Under the pieces are notes generated by a model. That model did not search any database. It was not told the DNA's origin and saw only the letters and a program-made list of their open reading frames with translations. Of a stretch of 64,000 nucleotides of DNA, positions 52,243-60,475 are shown piece by piece. A program made the translations under genes and the position numbers. The stretch spans positions 5,242,001 through 5,306,000 of the forward strand of contig NZ_SSBQ01000002.1 in the NCBI RefSeq assembly GCF_004795255.1, read 5' to 3'. Origin of the DNA: Streptomyces sp. RKND-216. Its GTDB lineage: Bacteria; Actinomycetota; Actinomycetes; Streptomycetales; Streptomycetaceae. The first letter of the stretch is position 1, and each line of letters opens with the position of its first letter.

Positions 52243-54275
52243 CCGCTTCCGTGCCCGGCGCCCACCCCCTCCACGCCGTCGGCGAGCGGCTCGGCGGCCT
52301 CGCCTACGGCGGCGACTACAACCCCGAGCAGTGGCCCGAGGAGGTCTGGCCCGAGGACGCCCGCCTCATGCGGGAGGCGGGCGTCAACCTGGTCACCGTC
52401 GGTGTCTTCGCCTGGTCGCACATCGAACCGCGCCCCGGCGTGTGGGACTGGGACCGGCTCGACCGCGTCCTGGACCTCCTCCACGGACACGGTGTCGCCG
52501 TCGACCTCGCCACTCCGACGGCGGCCCCGCCGCCGTGGTTCGCCCGCGCCCACCCCGGCGCGCTCCCCGTCACCGCGGACGGCCGCCGCCTCTGGCACGG
52601 CTCCCGCCAGGCCTTCTGCCCCAGCCACCCGGCGTACGCCGCGGCGGCCGACCGCGTCGTCACCGCGCTCGCCGAGCGCTACGCCGACCACCCCGCGCTC
52701 GCCCTCTGGCACGTCCACAACGAATGGGGCAACCACAACGCCCTGTGCTACTGCGACACCAGCGCCGCCGCCTTCCGGGACTGGCTCCGCCGGCGCTACG
52801 GCACCCTCGACGGCCTCAACCACGCCTGGGGCACCGACTTCTGGAGCCAGCGCTACGGCGACTGGGAGGAGATCGTCCCGCCCCGCGGCACCACCGCGTT
52901 CGGCAACCCCACCCAGGAACTCGACTTCCGGCGCTTCTCCTCGGACGCCCTGCTCCACCGGCACCGTGCGGAGACCGCCCTGCTGCGCGCGCACAGCCCC
53001 GGCACGCCGGTCACCACCAACCTCATGGGCACCCTGGAGAAGAAGGTCGACGGCTTCGCCTTCGCCGAGGCCTGCGACCTCGTCGCAGTCGACCACTACC
53101 TCACCGCCGCCGACCCGGACGCCCATGTCGGACTCGCTCTCAACGCCGACCTGGCCCGCGGCATGGCGGACGGCCACCCCTGGCTGCTGATGGAGCACTC
53201 CACATCCGCCGTCAACTGGCAGCCCGTCAACATCGCCAAGCAGCCGGGGGAGATGCGGCGCAACACCCTGGCCCACCTCGCCCGGGGAGCGGACGGCGCC
53301 CTCTTCTTCCAGTGGCGCCAGTCACGGACCGGGGCGGAGAAGTGGCACTCCGCGATGCTCCCGCACGGCGGCACCGGCACCCGTGTCTGGCGCGAGGTCG
53401 CCGCGCTCGGCCGCGACCTGCGGAAGCTCGCCGAGGTGCGCGGCTCGCGGACGGTGGCCGACGTCGCGGTGCTCTTCGACTGGCACGCCTGGTGGGCCCT
53501 GGAACTGCCGGCCCGGCCCTCGTCGCACCTGCGCTACCCCGATCTCGTGCACGACTGGTACGCCGCCGTGTGGTCCCTGGGCATCACCTGCGACCTGGTC
53601 CCGCCGTCCGCTCCGCTGGAGGGCTACCGGGCCGTCCTGGCACCGGGCCTCTACCTGCTCGCCGACGACGACGCGAAGCGGCTGCACGCCTACGTCCAGG
53701 GCGGCGGACACGCCGCGTTCGGCTTTTTCAGCGGAGCCGTCGACGCCGACGACCGCATTCACCCCGGCAGCCACCCAGGGGCGCTGCGCGACCTGCTCGG
53801 GCTGGCCGTGGACGAGTACCTTCCACTGCACCCCGGCCGGTTCCTGAGCCTGGACGACGGCTCCCGCGCCACCACCTGGGCCGAGCGCATCGAGCCCCGG
53901 GGCGCGGAGGTCCACCGCAGCTTCGCGCACACGCCCGAGGGCGGCCCTGCACCCGGACAGCCTGCCGTCACCCGCCACACCCGCGGCTCCGGGACCGCGT
54001 GGTACGTGGCCACCCGCCTGACCCCTGAGCCGCTGCGTCAGACCCTCGGCCACCTGCTGCGTCACGCCGGGGTCCGTCCGGCGGCCCCTGTGCCGCCGGG
54101 AGTCGAGGCCGTGCGCCGTGTCTCCGGCGACCGCTCCTACCTCTTCCTCCTCAACCACACACCGTCGGAGGCGAGCATCGCCGTGCGCGGCAGGGACCTC
54201 CTCACCGGCGAGTACCACGATCCGCTGTGCCTCGCGGCGGGCGACGTCGCCGTGCTTCTCGAAGACCGCACCTAG
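52239..54275 (+). CDS. Glycoside hydrolase family 42 beta-galactosidase
   Basis: 678-aa cytosolic enzyme that releases galactose from beta-galactosides taken up by the transporter. The N-terminal TIM barrel starts GLAYGGDYNPEQWPEEVWPEDARLMREAGVNLVTVGVFAWSHIEP. The acid/base Glu is in ALWHVHNEWGNHN (about 162) and the nucleophile Glu in WLLMEHSTSAVNWQP (about 319). The four cysteines of the GH42 zinc site are only partly seen (AFCPSHP, ALCYCDT). The central trimerisation domain and C-terminal beta domain follow. GTG start overlaps the permease stop. No signal peptide. Confidence 0.95.
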   Translation: MTASVPGAHPLHAVGERLGGLAYGGDYNPEQWPEEVWPEDARLMREAGVNLVTVGVFAWSHIEPRPGVWDWDRLDRVLDLLHGHGVAVDLATPTAAPPPWFARAHPGALPVTADGRRLWHGSRQAFCPSHPAYAAAADRVVTALAERYADHPALALWHVHNEWGNHNALCYCDTSAAAFRDWLRRRYGTLDGLNHAWGTDFWSQRYGDWEEIVPPRGTTAFGNPTQELDFRRFSSDALLHRHRAETALLRAHSPGTPVTTNLMGTLEKKVDGFAFAEACDLVAVDHYLTAADPDAHVGLALNADLARGMADGHPWLLMEHSTSAVNWQPVNIAKQPGEMRRNTLAHLARGADGALFFQWRQSRTGAEKWHSAMLPHGGTGTRVWREVAALGRDLRKLAEVRGSRTVADVAVLFDWHAWWALELPARPSSHLRYPDLVHDWYAAVWSLGITCDLVPPSAPLEGYRAVLAPGLYLLADDDAKRLHAYVQGGGHAAFGFFSGAVDADDRIHPGSHPGALRDLLGLAVDEYLPLHPGRFLSLDDGSRATTWAERIEPRGAEVHRSFAHTPEGGPAPGQPAVTRHTRGSGTAWYVATRLTPEPLRQTLGHLLRHAGVRPAAPVPPGVEAVRRVSGDRSYLFLLNHTPSEASIAVRGRDLLTGEYHDPLCLAAGDVAVLLEDRT

Positions 54276-54312
54276 ACATACTGACACTCTCTGCGTAGAG
54301 TGTCAGTATGTC
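54273..54312 (+). promoter_or_regulatory. Promoter within a perfect 16+6+16 inverted repeat, upstream of a TetR gene
   Basis: GACATACTGACACTCT (54275-54290) and its exact complement (54297-54312) flank CTGCGT. TAGACA (54273-54278) and TAGAGT (54296-54301), 17 nt apart, match a vegetative promoter. The predicted transcription start is at about ATG 54308, so the message is leaderless and the operator covers promoter, start site and start codon. The -35 box includes the stop codon of the GH42 gene. Confidence 0.75.
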
Positions 54313-54865
54313 ACCCCGACTCGACCTCGTACTGGACGCGGCGCTCGCCGCGTTCCTCCGCTACGGAGTGAAGCGCACGGCGATGGAGGACATCGCCCGT
54401 GAGGCGGGCATGTCCCGTTCCTCGCTGTACCAGTACGTCCGAAGCAAGGAGGACGCGTTCGCCCGTGTACGGGAGCGCATGTTCGCGCGCGCCGTCGACC
54501 AGGCGGCGGCCGCCTCCGGCGCGCACGACGGGCCGGTGGAGCAGACCGTCGCCGTGCTCGCCGTCAAGCTGCGTCTCGTCGCCTCCGTCCACCGGGACTC
54601 GCCGCACGCGCGGGAGATCCTCGCCGAGCACGACCGTTCCACCGCCCCCGGGCAGGACGCTCTGCTTGCGGGACTCGCCGGAATCCTCACCGGCGTGCTC
54701 GCGCCGCTGGCCTCGGCCTCGCCCCTGAGTGCGCAGGAGCTCGCCGAGGTGCTGCTGGCGCTGACCCGCGGCCTGGAACACGACCTCGACCACCCGGACC
54801 GGGCGGAGCGGCTCCTCAACGAGACCGTCCGCCTCCTGCTCGCCCCGCTTGAGGAGACCGCATGA
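54308..54865 (+). CDS. TetR-family regulator of the adjacent SDR operon
   Basis: 185 aa. The HTH is at 5-52 (LDLVLDAALAAFLRYGVKRTAMEDIAREAGMSRSSLYQYVRSKEDAFARV). The ligand domain includes EQTVAVLAVKLRLVASVHRDSPHAREILAEHDRST. The ATG lies inside the right arm of a perfect inverted repeat, which it is expected to bind. Autorepression would shut its own operon tightly. It overlaps the SDR gene by 4 bp; the pair is a typical TetR-SDR unit. Confidence 0.92.
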   Translation: MSPRLDLVLDAALAAFLRYGVKRTAMEDIAREAGMSRSSLYQYVRSKEDAFARVRERMFARAVDQAAAASGAHDGPVEQTVAVLAVKLRLVASVHRDSPHAREILAEHDRSTAPGQDALLAGLAGILTGVLAPLASASPLSAQELAEVLLALTRGLEHDLDHPDRAERLLNETVRLLLAPLEETA

Positions 54866-55713
54866 GCGACCCCCACGGACCCGTGCTGATCACCGGCGCG
54901 GCCGGCGGCATCGGCGCCTCCACCGCAGCACGTCTGGCCGCCGGCGGCATGACCGTCTACGCCACGGCACGCCGCCCCGAGGCCCTGGGTGCACTCGAGG
55001 ACGCGGGCTGCCGCACGCTGCGACTCGACGTGACCGACGAAGAGTCGTTGCGGACGGCGGTGCGGGAGATCACCGCCGAGCACGGCGGCCTGGGTGCCCT
55101 GGTGAACAACGCGGGCTACGGCGCGTACGGCGCGGTCGAGGAGGTGTCGCCGGATCAGCTGCGGGCACAGTTTGAGACCAACGTCTTCGGGCTGGTCCGC
55201 CTGACCCAGCTCGTCCTGCCCCACATGCGCGAGGCGGGGCGGGGGCGGATCGTGAACATCTCCTCCATGGGCGGCCGCCTGGTCTTCCCGCTCGGCGGCG
55301 CCTACCACGCCAGCAAGTACGCGGTGGAGGCCTTCTCCGACGCGCTCCGGCACGAGGTGACGCCCTTCGGCATATCCGTCTCCCTCGTCGAACCGGGCCT
55401 GATCCGCACCGGCTTCGGTGCGACCGCGGGCGACACCCTGGCCGCCGCCACCTCCCCGCGCAGCCCGTACCGGCCGCTCGCCGACGCCGTCGAGCACCGG
55501 ATGACCCGCACCTACGGCTCCACGCTGGCCGCGGGCCCCGAACCGGTCGCCCGCGCGGTGCACCGCGCGCTGACCGCCCGGCGCCCCCGCCACCGCTACG
55601 TCGTCACGCCCGCCGCCCGGGTCCTGATCCACACCCGCCGCCTGCTGGGCAGCCGGGCGTGGGACGCCTACCTGCGCCGCCAGTTCCGCACACCCGGGAC
55701 CACCGCTCGGTAG
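54862..55713 (+). CDS. Short-chain dehydrogenase/reductase (classical)
   Basis: 283-aa NAD(P)-dependent oxidoreductase. TGAAGGIG cofactor loop (about 11-18), YATARRPEAL suggesting NADP preference, LDVTDEESL, NNAGYGAYGAVEE, the serine of VNISSMGG and the pair in YHASKYAVEAFSDAL. The C-terminal RRPRHRYVVTPAARVLIHTRRLL is common in SDRs of the retinol/steroid-like branch. Co-transcribed with the TetR gene. The substrate is unknown, probably a ketone or alcohol that also induces the operon. Confidence 0.92.
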   Translation: MSDPHGPVLITGAAGGIGASTAARLAAGGMTVYATARRPEALGALEDAGCRTLRLDVTDEESLRTAVREITAEHGGLGALVNNAGYGAYGAVEEVSPDQLRAQFETNVFGLVRLTQLVLPHMREAGRGRIVNISSMGGRLVFPLGGAYHASKYAVEAFSDALRHEVTPFGISVSLVEPGLIRTGFGATAGDTLAAATSPRSPYRPLADAVEHRMTRTYGSTLAAGPEPVARAVHRALTARRPRHRYVVTPAARVLIHTRRLLGSRAWDAYLRRQFRTPGTTAR

Positions 55714-55755
55714 CGGCGACCGCGGCGCGTACGGCGCTGCGCGTATCGTCCGTCC

Positions 55756-56130
55756 ATGAGCGCGGCATCACCTCGCGTCCTGGCCATCGGACTCGATCCG
55801 CGCCGGGTCCCCGGGCCGTGGGACCCCGAGTCGGTGGTCAGGGCGATCGAGGCGGGACTGCCCGAGTTCGCCACACACGGCGTGGGCGCGGAGACCTGCC
55901 TCATCGGCCTCGACGGGAGCGACGACGTGGAAGCGGTCGTCGGGGACGCGCTGCGAGCCCGTAGGTGGGAGTGCGTCACGGCCGGCGGTGGCCTGCGGCA
56001 CTCGGACGAGCGCGTCGAACTTCTCGAGCTGGTGATCCACCTGATCCGGCGGCGCGCATCCGACGCCGCCATCGCCTTCAACAGCAGCCCGTCCACCCTC
56101 TACGAGGCCGCCGCCCGCTGGTTCGCGTGA
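55756..56130 (+). CDS. Hypothetical protein, small alpha/beta domain
   Basis: 124 aa. VLAIGLDPRRVPGPWDPESVVRAIEAGLPEF, then AETCLIGLDGSDDVEAVVGDALRARRWECVTAGGGLRHSDERVELLELVIHLIRRRASDAAIAFNSSPSTLYEAAARW. Alternating strands and helices look like a compact Rossmann-like fold. No catalytic motif I recognise. The pattern is conserved-looking and the codon bias is good, so it is probably real. It lies 42 nt after the SDR gene and may be read through from it. Confidence 0.7.
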   Translation: MSAASPRVLAIGLDPRRVPGPWDPESVVRAIEAGLPEFATHGVGAETCLIGLDGSDDVEAVVGDALRARRWECVTAGGGLRHSDERVELLELVIHLIRRRASDAAIAFNSSPSTLYEAAARWFA

Positions 56131-56296
56131 CGTCGGGGCCGACCCTGCCCGCCGTACCCGCAGGGACACCAGACCCGAGTCTGACGGCTGATCAACTCCT
56201 CTGCCCCGCAAGCCGTATGGGGCCGACGGGTCGCCCGTGCTGACGGCCCTCCGGCCGGTTCGCGCTCTCGCGGTGCGTAGCCGGCCCGCGCTATAA

Positions 56297-56312
56297 AGGC
56301 ATGTACATGCCT
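56297..56312. promoter_or_regulatory. Perfect palindrome AGGCATGTACATGCCT upstream of the snapalysin-type gene
   Basis: A perfect 16-bp palindrome, 52-67 nt upstream of the protease start, adjoining an AT-rich TATAAA (56292-56297) that could be a -10 element. Likely an operator. No regulator gene lies next to the protease, whereas Streptomyces snpA is usually beside a LysR gene, snpR. Confidence 0.6.
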
Positions 56313-56363
56313 AGGGTCGTCGGCCTTCGGCTCTGGGCCCCTACCCCCACGAGGAGGCCGTAC

Positions 56364-56915
56364 ATGTCGTTCGGCACAGCAGTGCGCGCATGTTCCGCCG
56401 CGGTCCTGATGGTGGGCACCCTGCTGGGTGGCCAGGCCGTCGCCGCTCCCGCGCAGAACGAGTTCGCCGCCACCACCGTCACCTACGATGTCAGCGCCGC
56501 CGCCGAATTCGTCGACGCCGTCCACCAGGGCGCCGCCAACTGGAACGAGAGCGTCGACAACGTCGAGCTCGTGGCCGCTCAGCCCGGCGGTCCGGCCAAC
56601 ATCGAGGTCATCGCCGACAACGGCTGGCCGCGCGCCATCACCACCAGCCTCGGCAACGGCATCGTCTACATGGGCCGCCAGGCAACGGCCGAGGGACACC
56701 TTCCCGTCCGCATCGCCGCGCACGAGTTCGGCCACATCCTTGGCCTCCCGGACATCAAGCCCGGCCCGTGCTCCAGCCTGATGTCTGGTTCCACCGGCGG
56801 TGCGGGCTGCACCAACGCCCACCCGAACGCCGCGGAGGCCGCCCAGGTCGAGGCGAACTTCGGTGGCTTCCTGTCCCCGGAGCCGTACGACGAGCCGTTG
56901 GTCTTCCAGGACTGA
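56364..56915 (+). CDS. snpA: Secreted snapalysin-family (M7) zinc metalloprotease
   Basis: 183 aa. A Sec signal peptide spans about residues 1-28 (AVRACSAAVLMVGTLLGGQAVAAP). The mature part (TVTYDVSAAAEFVDAVHQGAANWNESVDNVELV) contains the M7 zinc site HEFGHILGLPD (HExxHxxGxxD, about 125) followed by KPGPCSSLMSG, the snapalysin Met-turn region. Two cysteines near the end can form the known disulfide. GAGGAGG lies 7 nt upstream. The length fits secreted prosnapalysins. It acts outside the cell on proteins. Confidence 0.93.
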   Translation: MSFGTAVRACSAAVLMVGTLLGGQAVAAPAQNEFAATTVTYDVSAAAEFVDAVHQGAANWNESVDNVELVAAQPGGPANIEVIADNGWPRAITTSLGNGIVYMGRQATAEGHLPVRIAAHEFGHILGLPDIKPGPCSSLMSGSTGGAGCTNAHPNAAEAAQVEANFGGFLSPEPYDEPLVFQD

Positions 56916-56939
56916 CGGCAGTCCACACCACGCGTCAAC

Positions 56940-56967
56940 GGCCCGTGCGGGAACCCCCGTGCGGGCC
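56940..56967. terminator. Hairpin after the snapalysin gene
   Basis: GGCCCG and CGGGCC form an outer stem, then a 2x2 internal mismatch and an inner CGGG/CCCG stem with loop AACC. 24 nt after the stop codon. Confidence 0.65.
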
Positions 56968-57400
56968 GCGGGGTCCCGGAAGCCCGCTTTCGGATGGGGA
57001 TCTCAAGAAGGCGGAAGCGGAAGAGCTCTGGGATGCGCTGAATCCAAGAGACATCTCATCGGAGAAAAGTTCGAACCGGCCCACTGTCGCGGAAGGAACC
57101 ACACCGCTTCGCGACCGTCGCGGCGGCGGACACGTACCCGCAGTCGACCAGGCCGGACAGGTGGACCGATCCCATCGACTGAGAGATCGCTGCGTGGACA
57201 CATTCGGCTGAGGTGCGCCCGCCGCCGAGGATCGCGGCGCGCCGGAACCGCCGGGTGGCCAGCTCGAGGGTCTGCCTGTCGGCACGCGCATGGCCGTAGT
57301 GCCTGACCACGGGGCGCCTATCACCGCGGTGTGCTTTCACCCACGTCACCGGCAAGGACGGAAAGGGAATGTGGGCCGGGGCCGCGGGGGTTTCCGTGCT
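56968..57400. other. 433-bp region between the protease and the ECF sigma gene
   Basis: The stretch around 57000-57100 is noticeably AT-richer than its surroundings. A leftward frame at 57056-57330 (RRPVVRHYGHARADRQTLELATRR, then GSVHLSGLVDCGYVSAAATV) reads like protein but has no start, motif or context, so it may be a relic. The last 120 bp precede the sigma gene; no promoter was firmly identified. Confidence 0.4.
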
Positions 57401-57979
57401 GTGGAACAGAGAGCCGCACGTCCGGACCCGTACGCGGACCAGGAGCGCCAGCGGGCCTTCGCCCGGTATGTCCTGCCGGAGGTGGAGGTCCTGCTGCGGG
57501 TGGCGATGACCTTGACGGCACAACAGGCCGATGCCGAGGATCTGGTGCAGGAAACACTGCTGCGGGCCTACAAGTCGGTCGAGCGTTTCGACGGCCGGCA
57601 CCCGCGGGCGTGGCTACTCACGATCATGCGGCGGGCCGAGATCAACCGGCACCGCAGACGACGGCCTCATCTGCTGGATGATCCGGACGCCGATCTGGAC
57701 CGCCTGGCCGAGGCCCCGTCGGGGCCGGAGGAGACGCCCGAGCAGGTGGTGGTCGGCGAGGTCTTCGACGAGGTCGTTGAGGCCGCGTTTGCCGCTCTGC
57801 CGCTCAAACACCAGCAGGTCGTACGTCTGGTGGACATCGACGGCCTGAGCTATGAGGAGGCCGCGCAGTTGCTGGACGTGCCGGAAGGCACCGTGATGAG
57901 CCGGCTGCACCGGGCACGCAAGCGGATAAGGGTGCGCCTGGCGGGCGCCGGTCTGGCTCCGAAGCGAGGTATGCGATGA
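57401..57979 (+). CDS. ECF-type RNA polymerase sigma factor
   Basis: 192 aa from GTG 57401 (the frame stays open upstream; GTG 57371 is an alternative). Region 2 is ADAEDLVQETLLRAYKSVERFDGRHPRAWLLTIMRRAEINRHRRRR (about 45-95). Region 4 is ALPLKHQQVVRLVDIDGLSYEEAAQLLDVPEGTVMSRLHRARKRIRVRL (about 140-185). A short acidic linker separates them. It overlaps the next gene, a zf-HC2 protein, by 4 bp. The two form a likely sigma/anti-sigma pair. Confidence 0.92.
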   Translation: MEQRAARPDPYADQERQRAFARYVLPEVEVLLRVAMTLTAQQADAEDLVQETLLRAYKSVERFDGRHPRAWLLTIMRRAEINRHRRRRPHLLDDPDADLDRLAEAPSGPEETPEQVVVGEVFDEVVEAAFAALPLKHQQVVRLVDIDGLSYEEAAQLLDVPEGTVMSRLHRARKRIRVRLAGAGLAPKRGMR

Positions 57980-58293
57980 ACCCCCGGTTGTGGCAATGGC
58001 GTGATCCCGCGCAGAGCCGGATGAACTGCCTGCAGGTCACCCGGGTCCTCCAGGCTTACCTGGACGGCGAAGCCGACGAGGTCACCGCCCGCCGGGTGGC
58101 ACGCCATCTGGAGGACTGCCGCCGGTGCGGACTGGAGGCGGCCACCTACCACGAGATCAAGAGGGCGCTGGCCCGCCGGGGAACCCCGGACGAAGAGGCG
58201 CTCGAACGCCTGCGCGGATTCGGTGCCTCGCTGCTGCGCGATGGGCAGAAGCCGGGTGAGGGAGGGGGGGCACCCCGAGCAGCCGAAGGCTGA
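57976..58293 (+). CDS. zf-HC2 anti-sigma-factor-like protein
   Basis: 105 aa, no membrane segment. The zinc-binding anti-sigma pattern is at residues 18-52: CLQVTRVLQAYLDGEADEVTARRVARHLEDCRRCGLEA, with Cys, His, Cys, Cys ligands. The tail is disordered and ends GEGGGAPRAAEG. Soluble zf-HC2 proteins can release their sigma factor when the zinc cysteines are oxidised. A redox trigger fits with the flavoprotein reductases nearby, but this is inference. Start overlaps the sigma stop (ATGA). Confidence 0.88.
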   Translation: MNPRLWQWRDPAQSRMNCLQVTRVLQAYLDGEADEVTARRVARHLEDCRRCGLEAATYHEIKRALARRGTPDEEALERLRGFGASLLRDGQKPGEGGGAPRAAEG

Positions 58294-58353
58294 CGCCCCT
58301 CCCCCTCCGCCCGCTGAACTGGTGCCCGCAACCGGTCGGGCGGAGGGAGCGCC

Positions 58354-58530
58354 GTGACGAGTTGGCTCGACGGCCTGCCTCCTACGGCGATCCCGGCGGC
58401 CGTGGGTGCGCTCATCCTGCTCGGCGTGGCCGTGTGTGGGCCACGGCACGCCGCTGCGATCCACGCAGCGGGGACGACGTCCGCCCGCTCAAGACGGACC
58501 CGGACGCCGGCGCTGACGGAGGAGGAGTAG
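58354..58530 (+). CDS. Tiny single-helix membrane protein, third gene of the ECF operon
   Basis: 58 aa from GTG 58354, with CGGAGGGAGC five nt upstream. One transmembrane helix (about 11-28, TAIPAAVGALILLGVAVCG) is followed by a basic/polar tail ending TPALTEEE. It is 60 nt after the anti-sigma gene in the same direction. No match is evident. It may help place the anti-sigma protein at the membrane. It was found by reading the interval directly and is shorter than usual gene-calling thresholds. Confidence 0.5.
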   Translation: MTSWLDGLPPTAIPAAVGALILLGVAVCGPRHAAAIHAAGTTSARSRRTRTPALTEEE

Positions 58531-58610
58531 GAGGATGGTGCTGCGGCGGCTCAGTGACCGGGAGCGACACCGCGTGCCGGCTGAGGCGTCCCACGAATGG
58601 GGCCTTCGGC

Positions 58611-59975
58611 TCAGCCGTTGGGCATGGCGTTGAGGGCGTCTTCCACCGCGCGGTGGAAGGTGGGGTAGGCGTACATCATGTGCCGCAGGCCGTCGACCGG
58701 GACCTCGGCCTGTACGGCGACGGCGAGGCCGTAGAGGACCTCGCCTCCGGCGGGCCCCACGGAGGTGGCGCCGACCAGGACGCCACGGTCGGCGTCCTCA
58801 ACGAGTTTGATCAAGCCCTCGTTGCCCGCCTTGTGGATCCAGCCCCGCGCGGAGGACGGCAGCTGCGCGACGCCGACCCGCACGCGCAGGCCCTGTTCCC
58901 GGGCCTGATGTTCGGTCAGGCCCACGGAGCCGACTTCGGGGTCGGTGAAGGTGGCCCGGGGCAGGGCGCGGTAGTCGGCGTCCGGGCCCCCTTCGCCGAG
59001 GATGTCGCGCGCTGCGATCTCTCCTTGATACATCGCCACGTGGGTGAACAGTCCGCGTCCGGTGAGGTCGCCCACGCCCCACACCCCGGGTGCGGCCCGC
59101 AGCCGACCGTCGACGTCAAGGGCGCGGGCATCGGGGTCGAGGCCCACGGTCTCCAGGCCGAGGCCCGTCAGCCGCGGGCGCCGGCCGGTGGCCACCAGCA
59201 GGCGCTGACCGCTCACCTCCTCACCGTCCTCGAGGGAGAGGTGGAAGGCGGCGCCGGAATGGCGTGCCCCGGTGGCCGTCGCCCCGGTCCGAACCGTGAC
59301 TCCCTCCGCACGCAGCACGTCGGCGAGCAGGTCACCGACCTCGGGTTCCTCCGTGGGAGCCAGTCGCTGCACGGCTTCGAGGAGGGTGACCCTGGTGCCG
59401 AAGCGAGCGAAGATCTGGGCGAGCTCGAGACCGACGGCGCCGCCGCCCAGGACGAGCAGCGACGCGGGCGGTTCTTTGACCGATACCGCGTCGCGGTTGG
59501 TCCAGAAGGGCACGTCCGCCAGGCCGGGAACCGGCGGGACCTGCGGGGCGCTACCGGTGGCGAGCACCACCCCGCGCCGGGCTGCGAACTCCTGTCCGTC
59601 GACCTCTACCCGGCCGGGGCCGGTCAGCCGTCCGTGCCCCCGCACGAAGGTTCCGCCCTTGTCGGTGAACCGATCGACGGCGATCTGGTCGTCCCAGTCG
59701 GTGGTCGCTTCGTCGCGGATGCGTGCCGCGACCGGGCCGAAGTCCGGCGCGACGGTGGCCTGTCCGGCCATGCCGGGAACGCGGCGGGTCTCGGCGAGCA
59801 GGTTTCCGCCTCGGATCATCATCTTGCTGGGGATGCACGCCCAGTACGGGCACTCACCGCCGAGGAGCTCCGCCTCCACGGCGACGACGTCCAGCCCCGC
59901 GTCGGTCAGCCGCCCGGCGACGTGTTCGCCGCCCACTCCCATGCCGATCACCACCACATCGGTGTCCTGTGCCAT
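58611..59975 (-). CDS. Pyridine nucleotide-disulfide oxidoreductase (mercuric/dihydrolipoamide reductase-like)
   Basis: 454-aa FAD flavoprotein. The FAD motif is VVVIGMGVGGEHVAGRL (about 7-23). The redox disulfide is GGECPYWACIPSK (about 40-52); the two Cys are four residues apart, but between them PYWA replaces the usual LNVG-type loop. The NAD(P) fold is LLVLGGGAVGLELAQIFARFG (about 170-190). The C-terminal His-Glu pair is in YAYPTFHRAVEDALN. No N-terminal heavy-metal domain is present. Substrate unknown, maybe a low-molecular disulfide or quinone. Divergent from nothing close; convergent with the ECF operon. Confidence 0.92.
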   Translation of the reverse strand: MAQDTDVVVIGMGVGGEHVAGRLTDAGLDVVAVEAELLGGECPYWACIPSKMMIRGGNLLAETRRVPGMAGQATVAPDFGPVAARIRDEATTDWDDQIAVDRFTDKGGTFVRGHGRLTGPGRVEVDGQEFAARRGVVLATGSAPQVPPVPGLADVPFWTNRDAVSVKEPPASLLVLGGGAVGLELAQIFARFGTRVTLLEAVQRLAPTEEPEVGDLLADVLRAEGVTVRTGATATGARHSGAAFHLSLEDGEEVSGQRLLVATGRRPRLTGLGLETVGLDPDARALDVDGRLRAAPGVWGVGDLTGRGLFTHVAMYQGEIAARDILGEGGPDADYRALPRATFTDPEVGSVGLTEHQAREQGLRVRVGVAQLPSSARGWIHKAGNEGLIKLVEDADRGVLVGATSVGPAGGEVLYGLAVAVQAEVPVDGLRHMMYAYPTFHRAVEDALNAMPNG

Positions 59976-60054
59976 CGCGCCACTCCTTCTCGCTCATCAT
60001 GGGTATTCCGCACGCGTACCCCGGACCCTGGTTTCGCCCCCGCGGCGAACGGGT

Positions 60055-60459
60055 TCACACCAGGGCGGCGCAGACCAGGGCGACCACTACGCCGTAGAGC
60101 AGGTGGCCGACCAGCAGGTCCACCGGCGTGCCTTTGCCCGTACCCGCCGCCCATGAAGCCCAGTGCGTCCAGCCGGAAACCCCCGCCGGTCCCGCTCGTT
60201 CCCGGGGGACCGCGTCCACTACGGGCATCGCCATCACGCCCACCGCGAGACCGTGGACGAGCCCGATCACCTGTCCCGCAAGCCAGGTGGCCGGGTCGGT
60301 CCGGTGGAAGCGTGCCGCGTGAAGCAGCCCGAACACGACGGTGCCCATGACCACGAGGTGGACGACCATGCCCATCACCATCACCCCCGTCATGGCCACG
60401 GTCCCGCCAGACCTGAGGACGGGCAAGCGCCGCAGTCCCGTGGAATGTGCCGCGCTCAT
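60055..60459 (-). CDS. Hypothetical four-helix membrane protein
   Basis: 134 aa with four predicted helices (about 15-47, 58-80, 90-110 weak, 113-134). Met/Val/His-rich first helix (MTGVMVMGMVVHLVVMGTVVFGLLHAARFHR). No motif I know; histidines in helices 1 and 2 could bind a metal or haem. It lies 79 nt upstream of the disulfide reductase in the same direction, so it may be in one operon with it. Its start region overlaps the upstream end of a divergent zf-HC2 gene. Confidence 0.65.
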   Translation of the reverse strand: MSAAHSTGLRRLPVLRSGGTVAMTGVMVMGMVVHLVVMGTVVFGLLHAARFHRTDPATWLAGQVIGLVHGLAVGVMAMPVVDAVPRERAGPAGVSGWTHWASWAAGTGKGTPVDLLVGHLLYGVVVALVCAALV

Positions 60460-60475
60460 GACGGGTTCCGGATGT

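Noticed and set aside
57066..57082. GTTCGAACC resembling a tRNA T-loop or half SOS box
   Set aside because: No acceptor stem, anticodon arm or 3' CCA can be folded around it, and the SOS match covers only one arm.
57056..57601. Leftward frame opposite the start of the ECF sigma gene
   Set aside because: Half overlaps the sigma gene; the remaining part reads like protein but lacks a start, motif or context. Noted only as a possible relic.
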